64,000 bases of DNA from the NCBI GenBank assembly GCA_013306675.1, contig JABLUY010000112.1, positions 1-64,000 of the forward strand, read 5' to 3'. A program made the translations under genes and the position numbers. Origin of the DNA: Thraustochytrium sp. TN22. Its lineage: Eukaryota > Sar > Bigyra > Thraustochytrida > Thraustochytriidae. Under the pieces are notes generated by a model that was not told the origin of the DNA, did not search any database, and saw nothing but the letters and a program-made list of their open reading frames with translations. This document shows positions 1 through 9,417 of this stretch, piece by piece (the first letter of the stretch is position 1; each line of letters opens with the position of its first letter).

Positions 1-7
1 GCTTGCG

Positions 8-41
<34 letters not shown>

Positions 42-72
42 GTGCTGGCGGCGACGGCCGCGCGGCGCGAGG

Positions 73-1986
73 ATGGCGGGCGAGGCGCGCGGCGGCGCGG
101 CGGCGGGCGGCGGCGCGGCGGCGGGGGGCTCGTCGGCCGCGGCGTCGACCGCATCGCGCAAGCGCAGCGGGCGCTCGTCCGGGCAGAGCAGCAAGGGCCG
201 CGTGCAGATCGGCGAGTACGTGCTGGGTAAAACGCTGGGCCTGGGCAGCTTCGGGCGCGTGCGGCTCGCGGAGCACGTGCTGACGGGCCAGCTGGTAGCG
301 ATCAAGATCCTGCACCGCGCCAAGATTCGGAACCTGGGCATGGAGGAGAAGGTGCGGCGCGAGATCCAGATTTTGAAGATGTTCAAGCACCCGCATATTA
401 TTCGGCTGTACGAAGTGATCGAGACGCCGACGGAGATCTTTCTGGTGATGGAGTACGTGGCGGGCGGCGAGCTCTTCGACTACATCGTGTCCAAGGGGCG
501 GTTGCACGTGGACGAGGCTCGGCAGTTCTTCCAGCAGATCATCTCGGGCGTGGCGTACTGCCACAGCATGAACGTGGTGCACCGCGACCTCAAGCCGGAG
601 AATCTACTGCTGAGCGGAGACAACAATGTGAAGCTGGCGGACTTTGGCCTGTCCAACATCATGCACGATGGCGAGTTCCTGCGCACGAGCTGCGGGTCGC
701 CCAACTACGCGAGCCCACAGGTGATCAGCGGGTCGTTGTACGCCGGGCCGGAGGTGGATATCTGGAGCTGCGGCGTCATTTTGTACGCGCTCCTGTGCGG
801 CAGCCTTCCGTTCGATGACGAGTCCATCCCGAAGCTCTTCCGCAAGATCAAGAACGGCACCTATGTCATGCCCTCGTACCTGGACGAGGCGAGCCGCGAT
901 CTGATCCCGCGCATGCTCGTGGTGGAGCCGATGAACCGCATCACGATTGACGAGATCAGGCACCACCCGTTCTTCACCAACAAGCTGCCGCACTACCTGG
1001 AAGTGCCCATCTCGCAGCAGAGCCTGTCAACGGACTCGGAGACCGTGGACCCGGAATGCATCGACCGCATCCTGGAGATCAAGCACCCGTTCATCCAGCG
1101 TACCGGCCGGCTGGGCGTGATCAAGGCGATTCAGTCGCAGCGCAAGAACTTCATCAAGGTCATTTACAGCCTGTATCTGGACCAGGTGCAGACGCAGCTG
1201 CGCGTCGCGGAGCAGCGCGCCTCGGTCAACACGCGCCACTCGGGCGCCGAGTCCTCGATGCGCATCGCCTTCTCGCCACCGGTCGCGCCGCAGTCGGCCC
1301 CCGGCACGGCGCTGCGCCCGCGCGGCGACACGCAGCCCGGTTCGGGCGGCCGTCGCGCCAGCTTCGGGCCCTCGGCCGCCTCGGTTCCGGGCGAGAACCG
1401 CCTGCGCGGCGCCGCGGCCACGCGCCACTCGTCCGCGTCCGCGGCCGTGCCCACCTCCTCTGTCTCGCGCCAGGGCGGCTCCTCCGCCTCGGCCTCGCGT
1501 TCGCGCGGCTTCATGCGCAAGTGGTATCTGGGCATCCAGTCCAAGAAGGACCCCGAGCTCGTCATGAACGAGGTCTTTCGCGCGCTCACCTCGCTGCGCT
1601 CCCAGTGGCACTACGCGCCCAGCAACCCGTACCGCGTTACCTGTCGCTGGCGGCCCTCCTGCCTGGGCATTAGCGACCCGGAGATCCCGGACCACTGGGT
1701 CTATGTGGCGCTCCAGCTCTACAAGGTGCAGTCCTCCATTTATCTGCTCGACTTCCAGCGCGCAGGCGGCATCTCTGGCTGCTTTTCCTTTATGCGCCTC
1801 TGCTCGCTCATCATCAACGCGCTCAAGGCCCCACCACCGGCTGCTGCCGCCGCTGCCTCGGCCTCCGTCGGAAGGCGGCCGCAACCGCAGTTGCAGCAGC
1901 AGCAGCAGCAGCAGCAAGTGCATCAGTCGCCGTCGCATGCGCCGCCTGATCAGGGGCGGCTTGCACCGGCTGCTACGGCCCAGTGA
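73..1986 (+). CDS. SNF1: SNF1/AMPK catalytic alpha-subunit Ser/Thr kinase
   Basis: This 637-residue protein is the catalytic subunit of the heterotrimeric AMP-activated/SNF1 energy-sensor kinase. After a low-complexity Ala/Gly/Ser head, the kinase domain spans residues 48-302: glycine loop GLGSFG (56-61), VAIK lysine K78, HRD at 170-172, DFG at 191-193 and activation-loop Thr205 in LRTSCGSP. Residues 328-372 resemble the autoinhibitory segment. Residues 481-586 (starting MRKWYLGIQ) match the AMPK alpha C-terminal domain that binds the beta and gamma subunits. A Ser/Arg/Ala-rich linker separates them, and the protein ends in a poly-Ala and poly-Gln tail coded by CAG repeats (about 1893-1916). 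The usual APE motif reads SPQ (214-216), which is odd for this family. The ATG at 73 is the first in frame, but the frame is open to the window edge, so a longer N terminus cannot be excluded. Confidence 0.95.
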   Translation: MAGEARGGAAAGGGAAAGGSSAAASTASRKRSGRSSGQSSKGRVQIGEYVLGKTLGLGSFGRVRLAEHVLTGQLVAIKILHRAKIRNLGMEEKVRREIQILKMFKHPHIIRLYEVIETPTEIFLVMEYVAGGELFDYIVSKGRLHVDEARQFFQQIISGVAYCHSMNVVHRDLKPENLLLSGDNNVKLADFGLSNIMHDGEFLRTSCGSPNYASPQVISGSLYAGPEVDIWSCGVILYALLCGSLPFDDESIPKLFRKIKNGTYVMPSYLDEASRDLIPRMLVVEPMNRITIDEIRHHPFFTNKLPHYLEVPISQQSLSTDSETVDPECIDRILEIKHPFIQRTGRLGVIKAIQSQRKNFIKVIYSLYLDQVQTQLRVAEQRASVNTRHSGAESSMRIAFSPPVAPQSAPGTALRPRGDTQPGSGGRRASFGPSAASVPGENRLRGAAATRHSSASAAVPTSSVSRQGGSSASASRSRGFMRKWYLGIQSKKDPELVMNEVFRALTSLRSQWHYAPSNPYRVTCRWRPSCLGISDPEIPDHWVYVALQLYKVQSSIYLLDFQRAGGISGCFSFMRLCSLIINALKAPPPAAAAAASASVGRRPQPQLQQQQQQQQVHQSPSHAPPDQGRLAPAATAQ

Positions 1987-3159
1987 GCTTAGAAGTTTGG
2001 GAAGCGTGGCAAGACTCGAGCAACCCAGCAACCCCGCAAACCAATGTGATTTTATCCAGCCTCACCGAGACTCTTGTGTCATTGTGACGTGACAACTCTG
2101 TGTCACGTCCTGAAGTAGACGAAGTAGACACAGAGCTGCTCAGCTGCCGTCATTTCCGACCACCTCAGCTCGGTCTTATTACTAGTAGTCGTCCGAGTCC
2201 GCTGGCGCCGAACTGCCGCAACATGATAATCACCACAAGTCACGTTGCGCTTGCCACTGGCGCTGCACGTCGCGCTTGCCACTAGCTAGTTATGACGCAC
2301 TGGCCTCTGTCGCACGCCACGCCCCACGCGGAGGGCGCGCTCGTGTAGCGACAGCTGAGAGCTCTGCGTCATTCAGCCTCCTGGACTCTTCCTGCCCGAG
2401 ACTGCCGTTCAGCCTCACCCGTGGAGCTCAGCGCTCGCAGCCTGACAGGCCGGGCGAGGCGCGCGAGCTGAGTCAGAGAGTCGCCGTCCGTCCGCTGCGC
2501 TCGCCTCGCACAGTGCTGCAGGCAGCACGGCCCGTCCGCATTCGAAGCCGCCGAGACCGGCCACCGACGGCCCGGCGATGAACGTGTCGCGACGCGGCTA
2601 CTTAGACTAGTACAGGTCGTTCAAGTTCGGCGTGTCCAAGGGGCCGGCCCGCCGCTGGCCATGGTGGGTGGCTAGCTAGGTGAGAGCTGCTAGGAGGTGA
2701 TCTTACAGCTTACTTAGTATCATCCGCGTCGCGGCTGCGTCGCCTGAGAGTTACTTCTGACGCAGTGGAGTGGGGCGAAGGCAAACGACGAGAAGCAAGC
2801 TCATGAGGCCTCGCCCGTGACAACAAACTTGGCGAGCAGCTGGCTGGCTGGCTGGCCAGCTGGCTGGCTGACGAAGCTAGTAAGCACGAGCGCTCCGAGT
2901 CTCCTTGGCCGTGGAGCGCCTTGGAGCCGTAAGCGCGCCGCGCCGCAGCGGCGCGCCCCGCCGGCGATTCGGCTTGCGCGTGAACAGTAAAACCTCAGAA
3001 GTCGGGCGAAGTCGGGCCAAGTCGGTGGGAACGAGACGGGACGCGCCGCAAGAGTCCCCTGCTTTGCCTCGACGCCGAGGCAGGCAAACCAGCTCGCTCG
3101 CTCGCTAGCTAGCTAGTAGCGCGCGGCGACAGCGGCGAGCGGAGCGTGTGCGCGGCATC
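1987..3159. other. Intergenic region between the SNF1 gene and the protease cluster
   Basis: No coding frame with recognisable homology is visible. It holds a run of GGCT tetranucleotides (about 2840-2870). Just before the first protease gene there is a GCTCGCTCGCTAGCTAGC-type stretch (about 3093-3118) that recurs near 4600 upstream of the second protease gene. That shared stretch could be a promoter-proximal or 5'UTR element, but this is inference. Confidence 0.5.
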
Positions 3160-4263
3160 ATGCGCGGGGTGCTCGTGGCCGTGGCCGCGGCGTTGGCGCT
3201 GGGCGCTGCAGAGGCGCTGCCCGTGCGCAAGGGCAATCTGCTGACGCGCAACACGACCGCCGAGGCGAACGCGACGAGTGCCAGGGCGGTGAGCATCTCC
3301 ACGCGCGTCGTGGGCGGGACGACTGTCAGCGCGTCGGAGCGGCCCTACTTGGCAGCCATGATTCTCGTGGAGGCCTCGACCAATACGGAGTACCTGTGCG
3401 GGTCAACGTACATCGGAACCGAGGACGGCTACCACTACATGCTTACGGCTGGCCACTGCATTCCGGAGACGGACTTTTACGCCGAGGCCATGTTCGGTCG
3501 CGATGATCTCAATGACGCCAGCGAAGACGGTGCCTACAACCTGTTGAGCGGCGTCGCCTACAGTCTGCACCCGTCGTACGAGGAGCTCTCGAGCGGCGCG
3601 ACGGTGAACGACCTGGCGCTCATCTGGTTCTCTGACACGGACGTGACCATGCCTACGCCCGTTTTGCTGGCTGGGAGCCTCTATGAGCCGGCAGCTGGCT
3701 TGGACGCTGTCGTCTCTGGCTACGGCGCTACCGAGTACGGCCAGTCCAACCTGGACTACGAGCTGCGGGAGGCTACGCTGGAGATTGTCGGCACCTCCGA
3801 GTGCGCCTCTGACTACTCGAACGTCTTTAGCATCGTCGAGGCATACCACCTGTGCGCCACGGCGCCCGGCAAGGACAGTTGCCAGGGCGACTCGGGCGGC
3901 CCGCTCGTCGTCACGCCGGATGCCGAGGAGGTCCAGGTCGGCATCGTCTCCTTCGGTGTTGGTTGTGCCTACGCCGGCTACCCAGGCGTCTACACGCGCG
4001 TTTCCACCTACGAGAGCTGGCTGCGCAGTATCGTCACCTCGTCCTCGCCCAACGGTGACGATTCCGCGCTTCGCTTCTATCTATCCGAGACTGCCAACGC
4101 GACCTTCGCGCCAACCACCTCCAACACGACCAGTGCCAGCAGCCTTGCCGGCAACGATAGCTCGCCAACACTCAGCCCGACCCAAGCGCCCATCTCCTCT
4201 GCCACCCGCCACACCAAGGCGGTTGCCATGCTTGCCCTTTTGCTCACGGTGTTCCTCGCCTGA
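3160..4263 (+). CDS. Secreted trypsin-like serine protease, probable GPI-anchored (locus P1)
   Basis: This 367-residue S1-family endopeptidase begins with a signal peptide (MRGVLVAVAAALALGAAEA) and a short Asn/Thr-rich propeptide. The activation site is STR-VVGG. Catalytic His99 lies in LTAGHC, Asp151 in VNDLAL and Ser245 in QGDSGGP. The residue six before the Ser is Asp (KDSC), predicting cleavage after Lys/Arg. The C terminus has the family motif SALRFY, then a Ser/Thr/Pro-rich linker with N-glycosylation sequons and a hydrophobic tail ending LLLTVFLA, typical of a GPI-anchor signal. I chose the ATG at 3160 because it starts the signal peptide; the in-frame codon at 3148 is GTG. It stands at the left end of the cluster and all key residues are intact. 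Confidence 0.93.
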   Translation: MRGVLVAVAAALALGAAEALPVRKGNLLTRNTTAEANATSARAVSISTRVVGGTTVSASERPYLAAMILVEASTNTEYLCGSTYIGTEDGYHYMLTAGHCIPETDFYAEAMFGRDDLNDASEDGAYNLLSGVAYSLHPSYEELSSGATVNDLALIWFSDTDVTMPTPVLLAGSLYEPAAGLDAVVSGYGATEYGQSNLDYELREATLEIVGTSECASDYSNVFSIVEAYHLCATAPGKDSCQGDSGGPLVVTPDAEEVQVGIVSFGVGCAYAGYPGVYTRVSTYESWLRSIVTSSSPNGDDSALRFYLSETANATFAPTTSNTTSASSLAGNDSSPTLSPTQAPISSATRHTKAVAMLALLLTVFLA

Positions 4264-5264
4264 TGTCCTTTCAACCAAGTAACCTCTCTGTTAGTAAAAG
4301 CTTACTCTACCCGCCAGCGTCTCCACGCTGTGCGCTGCCTGACGATGATCAATATGGTTTGTCTGCCTTCAAGCTTCGAGCCACGCTCAGCCAGCCATGT
4401 CGGCCTCGCACGTCGGAGTCCGACCGGCGACTGCGTCAGTGCGTCGTGGATTGTGACTCGAAGTCATTCCATGCGCACCGCCCGGCGCTCACAGTGGCAC
4501 TGGCACGGGCACTGCACTGCACCGCCGCTCTCTCACCCGTGTCGCCACCACGATACGGTTCGCTTCGCATCAGTCGGACTGCGCCCGTCCACGACTCCTC
4601 GCTCGCTAGCTAGTAGCCAGCGGCGGTTGATTAGCCGTCCTCATCTTTGCATCTTCGGCCCCCCTTCGTTGGGGGATGCCCCAACCCAACGCGCCCCAAC
4701 GACCGTCCCGTCCTGCCAGCTGCTCCTCTCCGAGGGCCTCTCGCCTGCCCTCTTCATCCTCCATCTCTCGCCAAGCCCTGCCTGCTGGGCACTGCACTGG
4801 TGAAGGCTGCCAGTGCGTGCAGCCTGAGGCATGCATCCCTCATCGCCACCGCGACCACCAGCACCGCGCCGTCCCCCGAGGATGCGGAGCCGCCCCTCTC
4901 CTCCTCCTCCTCCTCCTCCTCCTCCTCCTCCCGCACCTCCTTGTCAACGTGTCCCAACTGCCCGCCACCTCCGCGCCGGCCAGCCGAACCGGCTTTGCCT
5001 CCGCCACCGGACCCGGCGGACCCACCAGTTCCGGCGGCTTCACTGCGCCGGGTCCGCTGCGCGCGGACTGTCCCCCCTCGGGCCGGGCCACTCGCACCGG
5101 ACCAGGCGGCCCTAAGGGCGCCGCGGAGGTGCCCGGAACCGGGTCCCGTGCAGGGCGCGGCGGGCACGAGCGCCGAGCGCGAGAATGGGAATGAAATCAA
5201 AGTCGCTTCGCGCTCGCGCGCTCGCTCGGGCAGACTCGTGGGCGCGCGGGCGGCGGCGGGCGCC
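4264..5264. other. Intergenic/5' region upstream of locus P2
   Basis: No homologous coding sequence is seen. A frame in phase with P2 stays open from about 4647 but lacks an ATG before 5265 and has only low-complexity Pro/Ser/Ala content, so it is probably untranslated. A (TCC)n run lies at about 4897-4931. The stretch near 4599-4620 resembles the sequence just upstream of P1. Confidence 0.5.
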
Positions 5265-6389
5265 ATGGCGCGCGCGCGCACGCTGGCGCTGGCGCTGGCG
5301 CTGGCGCTGGCGCTGGCGCTGGCCGCGCGCGGCGCGGAGGCGGCGCTGGGGCGCGGCGGCGGCACCGGCGCGGCGGCGCGTGCACGCCGCGTGCAGCTGG
5401 AGGAGGCGGGCGCGCACGCGGTGGCGCTCGGCGGCGGCGGCGCGGCGCGCGCGTTCGCGGCCGGCGAGGCCGGCGCGAGGATGGCCGCGGTGAACGCGAG
5501 CCGCGCCGCGGCCGCCGGCGCGCGGATCGTGAACGGCGAGGTGACGGACCCGCTGAAGAGGAAGTGGATGGTGGCGCTCGACCTGGTCTTCGCCGACACG
5601 AGCAGCGGCGCGCTGTCCGGGAGCCTGTGCGGCGGGAGCTACATCGGGAGCGACGGCGCGAACCACTTCATCCTGACGGCCGCGCATTGCCTGGCCGGGT
5701 CGTCCACGAAGAAGATCAAGGGTGCATATGCCAGCTTTCTCTGGGACGAGTTCAACGACAGCAGTGACCAGGACTACTTTACGCTGTCGGAAGCCGACTT
5801 TGCGTTGTGGCACGAGGAATACAGCACGTTCTACCTGACAAATGACATCGGGATGCTGGTCTTCAACGACGTGGGCGTCACGATGCCCGCACCGTCCCGG
5901 CTGGCTGGTGCCCTCTCGGCCGACCTAGACGGCGAGGCCGCTACAGTGACGGGCTACGGCGTGCTGGGCTACGGAGAGAGCAACTACGATTTGTACCTGC
6001 GCGAGGTGAACTTGACCATCATCTCCGAGTCCAAATGCAATAAGATGAATGAGGGCTACACGACCGTGTCCTACCTGACGCAGATTTGCGCGTACGCCAA
6101 GGGCAAGGACAGCTGCCAGGGCGACTCTGGGGGCCCGCTCGTCGTGCAGGACGAACTTGGCGAACTGCAGGTTGGCATCGTCTCCTGTGGCAACGGCTGC
6201 GCCAAGGAGGGCTACCCGGGCGTCTACACAAGGGTTTCCGGCTTTGAGAGCTGGATTCGCGCCAAGATCTCCGAGTACGGTGCCAGCACTTCCTTTCTGA
6301 TCGTCGAGGGCTCCCCCGCCACTACATTGACGCGGAGCCCGCTGCTCCTGTTCTCCACGCTCGCACTCCTGCTCGCCCTCGCTGCGTGA
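5265..6389 (+). CDS. Secreted trypsin-like serine protease, probable GPI-anchored (locus P2)
   Basis: This is a 374-residue S1 protease. The ATG at 5265 is the first in a long open frame and opens directly into a signal peptide made of seven Leu-Ala pairs, coded by a CTGGCG hexamer repeat (about 5283-5322). A roughly 60-residue Ala/Gly-rich propeptide precedes the activation site GAR-IVNG. The catalytic residues His141, Asp194 and Ser288 are all present, with Asp282 in the S1 pocket. The conserved post-His motif FLWDEFN and the C-terminal STSFL strand are present, followed by a hydrophobic tail ending LALLLALAA. It is tandem with P1 and convergent with P3, their stops lying 134 bp apart. The hexamer repeat makes the signal-peptide length prone to change by slippage. 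Confidence 0.93.
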   Translation: MARARTLALALALALALALAARGAEAALGRGGGTGAAARARRVQLEEAGAHAVALGGGGAARAFAAGEAGARMAAVNASRAAAAGARIVNGEVTDPLKRKWMVALDLVFADTSSGALSGSLCGGSYIGSDGANHFILTAAHCLAGSSTKKIKGAYASFLWDEFNDSSDQDYFTLSEADFALWHEEYSTFYLTNDIGMLVFNDVGVTMPAPSRLAGALSADLDGEAATVTGYGVLGYGESNYDLYLREVNLTIISESKCNKMNEGYTTVSYLTQICAYAKGKDSCQGDSGGPLVVQDELGELQVGIVSCGNGCAKEGYPGVYTRVSGFESWIRAKISEYGASTSFLIVEGSPATTLTRSPLLLFSTLALLLALAA

Positions 6390-6523
6390 ACTTGAGTCGG
6401 AATCGCTGACTGACTGCCCCCGCGTAACCACACCATCTGAAGTAGCGCTGTTGAAGGGCCTCGCTCTCTGTTAGAAGAGCGCGACTCGCTCGCTGTGTAA
6501 TGAAGTGCTAACTCGAGGTCTTT

Positions 6524-7531
6524 TTATCTTGCGTTTAGAGTCAGCAAAAGGGCCACAGCGACTGCCAATGACCTGAGAAGTAGCTCTCGAAGAAGCCGAG
6601 GCGGTGCGACCGAAAGCTCATCCGTCCCGCACGATTCGCATAATGTAGACGCCGGCGTCGGCGCTGCTGTGGGCGGGTAGATGCGCAACACGGAGGCGTC
6701 CGCGCCCCAGGCGCCAATCTCTGCGGCAACCCAGCTCGTGTAGGCTGCCACACGTGTGTAAATACCCGGGTAGCCCTCCGCAGCGCACTCGAAACCGGAC
6801 GAGACCACGCCGACCTGCACGTCGGTCTCGCCGCGACGCACCACGAGCGGGCCGCCCGAGTCACCTTGGCAGCTGTCCTTGCCTTGGGCGTACGCGCAGA
6901 GCTGCGTCTCGTAGGAGACCTCAACCACATCCGCGTTCGCCTGGACGCACTCCTCCTCTTCCGTGATGACGAGGTCCACCTCGCGCAGGTACAGATCGTC
7001 GTTGGGCTCTCCATACGCGAGGACGCCGTAGCCCAGGACGGTGGCGTTCTCCCCAATCGGGTCCGGCATGGCGGCGCTCGCCAGCTCCACCGGGTCTGGA
7101 AAGTGCGACGCGCTCACGTCAGTGTCCTGAAACACCAGCAGCGCAATATCGTTCCTTAGCGTATCATCGGAGTAGTTCGGGTGTGGGGCGTCCCCTGCTA
7201 GCTCGTCCAGGTAGTACAAGTCCGCGTCGTACGCGCTCAGCTCGTCCCACAGGAAGAATGCGCGAGCGCCCGTGAGCTCCTTGCCGCTGCTCACCACGCA
7301 GTGGGCCGCGGTTAGAATGAAGTGCAGCCCGTTGGAGCTGCCCACGTAGCTCCCACCGCACAGGTAGGTGGCGGTTGTCGTGCTGTTAACGTCATGGAAC
7401 CTAGCTTCCAAGGCAACCATCCACGGTCTGCGCTGCGGATCAGAGATCTCGCCGCCCACGATGCGCGGGGTGGACCGCACCGGCGCTAGCGCTAGCAGCG
7501 CCACGCCCAGCGCCAGTAGCCACCTCGCCAT
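6524..7531 (-). CDS. Secreted trypsin-like serine protease (locus P3)
   Basis: This 335-residue S1 protease has a signal peptide (MARWLLALGVALLALAPVRS) and almost no propeptide before PR-IVGG. The triad His77, Asp128 and Ser225 and S1-pocket Asp219 are intact. Cys pairs of the trypsin fold (LCGGSYVG with TAAHC; KDSC with FEC) are present. The C-terminal family strand reads ASVLRIY, followed by a Thr/Ala/Pro linker and a hydrophobic stretch ending VALLLTLNAR. Its start region, together with downstream locus P4, belongs to a 2.2-kb block duplicated at 11.9-14.1 kb, where only its N-terminal piece survives. Confidence 0.93.
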   Translation of the reverse strand: MARWLLALGVALLALAPVRSTPRIVGGEISDPQRRPWMVALEARFHDVNSTTTATYLCGGSYVGSSNGLHFILTAAHCVVSSGKELTGARAFFLWDELSAYDADLYYLDELAGDAPHPNYSDDTLRNDIALLVFQDTDVSASHFPDPVELASAAMPDPIGENATVLGYGVLAYGEPNDDLYLREVDLVITEEEECVQANADVVEVSYETQLCAYAQGKDSCQGDSGGPLVVRRGETDVQVGVVSSGFECAAEGYPGIYTRVAAYTSWVAAEIGAWGADASVLRIYPPTAAPTPASTLCESCGTDELSVAPPRLLRELLLRSLAVAVALLLTLNAR

Positions 7532-8047
7532 TCTCCCCGCGTCCTTTTGGTTTGCAGAGGAGAGCTACCTGCACGCGCGCGCCGCGCCCCACCTCCTGTG
7601 TAGAGAACGGGATATCCGTTGGCGTGCCGCGAGCGAGCTCCGGGCCCGGCCCGAGATCGGGCTGCGGACCGGGCCACCGCCGCAACGGGCCAGGCGTGCG
7701 GCCACAAGCAAAGTGGGTCACGGTTTGCACATGCCTGCGCGCAACAACACGCAGGCAGAAGCGGGAGGTGGGCTCTTCTGAAGCCAGACCCGAGATGAGC
7801 GGGGCAACGCCTTGTCGTATCTGGAGGCAAGTTTGGAAGAGTCACACACAATCTGGCGAGCTCTTAGACTCGCTTCCGGCGTGCAGGGGTTCAGGTGGAG
7901 AACGTGATGCGTAATTTGGCTACCATGGTACCACGTCTTTCCCGGAGAGTTGGAGTTTTGCTCAACATATTTTGTTGCTGAAAGGCTCGTGGCCGCTGGT
8001 GAGCCGTTGGATAGTTCGCGCTGCCTGAGCTAGGTCCAGCTTAGGCT
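7532..8047. other. Upstream region of P3 and 3' flank of P4
   Basis: No gene is seen. This stretch holds whatever promoter drives P3 on the minus strand and the 3' flank of the P4 locus. Most of it is repeated at 12087-12686, differing by small indels, which shows that it travelled with the duplicated block. Confidence 0.5.
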
Positions 8048-9234
8048 TCAGCTCATGTGGTGCAGCGCAAGAAGTGCTGCAAGGACGCTGCCGACGATTT
8101 TAGGCGCCCACGTTGAGCTGCTCGAGCCTAGAGGGCTTGTGGTGGGAGACGGTGTGGATCCTACGGGCACGTTCGGGGACGGTGTGGATCCTACCGGCAC
8201 GTTCGGGGACGGTGTGGTCTCTCCCGGCGTGTAGAAGCGCAGGAAAGAGGCATCCGGGCCAAAGGAGGTGATGGTGGCAGTTATCCAGCTCTGGTACTCG
8301 GAAACGCGCGTATAAACTCCAGGGTAAAGGGGATCGGCACAGCCGATACCAAAGGAGACAATGCCCACCTGAACCTCATCCTGACCGCGATCCACAATGA
8401 GTGGGCCGCCAGAGTCGCCCTGGCAACTGTCTTTGTTCGGCGCGGCCGCGCAGATATGCACATCCTCGATGACATGAGGGGAACCCGAGTAATTCGCACG
8501 ACACAGCTCGTTGCTGATGATGTCAACCTCTACCTCTCTCAGGACCGCCAAGACGTCAGTCTCACCATAGTACGTGGCACCGTAGCCGCTTACTGTGGCG
8601 ACCTCGCCAACGAGGCTGGTCATTGCGCTGCCCGCGAGGATGGCGGCGTCGGGCAGCACCGTCTGCGTCGGAATGCCATAGTAAACCTCCTCCCAGTCAT
8701 TGGACCCCTCCTCGCGAGCGGTCTTGTTGACGGTGCCAGCGTCGTCGAAGACAATGATGGCAATATCGTTGAGAAGAAGGTCCGAATCGTAGTCCGGATG
8801 CACGACGACGTCCACGACACTGCCGAGCCAGTAGTGGTCTGCATCAGTGCGATAGGTGTCGAGGCTCTCGAGGAAAAAGTCCACAAAATGATAGAGATGT
8901 CAATCTCCGGCGTCGATTCCCACCAGGACGTTGTCCACCATGGGTCGACGCAGTGTGCAGCCGTCAATACAAAAGTACGCGTTCCATCCGTGCCAATGAA
9001 CGACCCCCCGCATGTTTGGGAGAGCTCGGAGCCCAAACCGGTGCTCTCATTGAAATTAACAATTTCCGTGAGCGCCACGAGCCACGGTCGGATTCCCGGG
9101 CTTGCTTCCTCGCCGCCAACGATTCGCGAATGTCGCGCCCTCCACTGCGAAAGCACGTCCGCGCCCTCGCCTCGGACCCCCGCGATCGCCGTAGCGGCGG
9201 CGAGGACCACGGCCAGCGCCCACAAGACATGCAT
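8048..9234 (-). pseudogene. Trypsin-like protease with Trp-rich loop, frameshifted (locus P4)
   Basis: The reading frame starts at the ATG at 9234 (MHVLWALAVVLAAATAIAG signal peptide). It passes the VLSQW propeptide motif, HSR-IVGG and His of TAAHC, followed by the Trp-rich insertion WWTTSWW. Near 8885 the frame changes; the downstream frame then gives an intact remainder, with Asp in LNDIAI, Ser in QGDSGGP, the SFLRFY strand, a Pro/Ser/Val linker with a 30-bp internal repeat (about 8157-8216) and a hydrophobic tail. Alignment with intact paralogue P11 (26248-27420) shows that one single-nucleotide deletion explains the break. It may be a young pseudogene or a sequencing error. The triad itself is unmutated. 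Confidence 0.85.
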
Positions 9235-9417
9235 GGTTCTGGCGAGGAGTCGGAGTCGTGTGCGAGCGCGAGCAGCTCGGCGTTTCCGATTTGCTTCTCG
9301 CCAGCCGCGGTTCTGCTCGGTTTGGCATCTGCTGCCTGCGTGCACTCCGGTGTAACTCCGTGCACCAGGCCGACGCCCGCCGGGCGCAAGGCTGCGCAAG
9401 CCTGGAATCCAGGCAGG

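Noticed and set aside
4647-5264. In-frame N-terminal extension of P2
   Set aside because: No ATG in the stretch and low-complexity Pro/Ser translation; the ATG at 5265 opens directly into a signal peptide.
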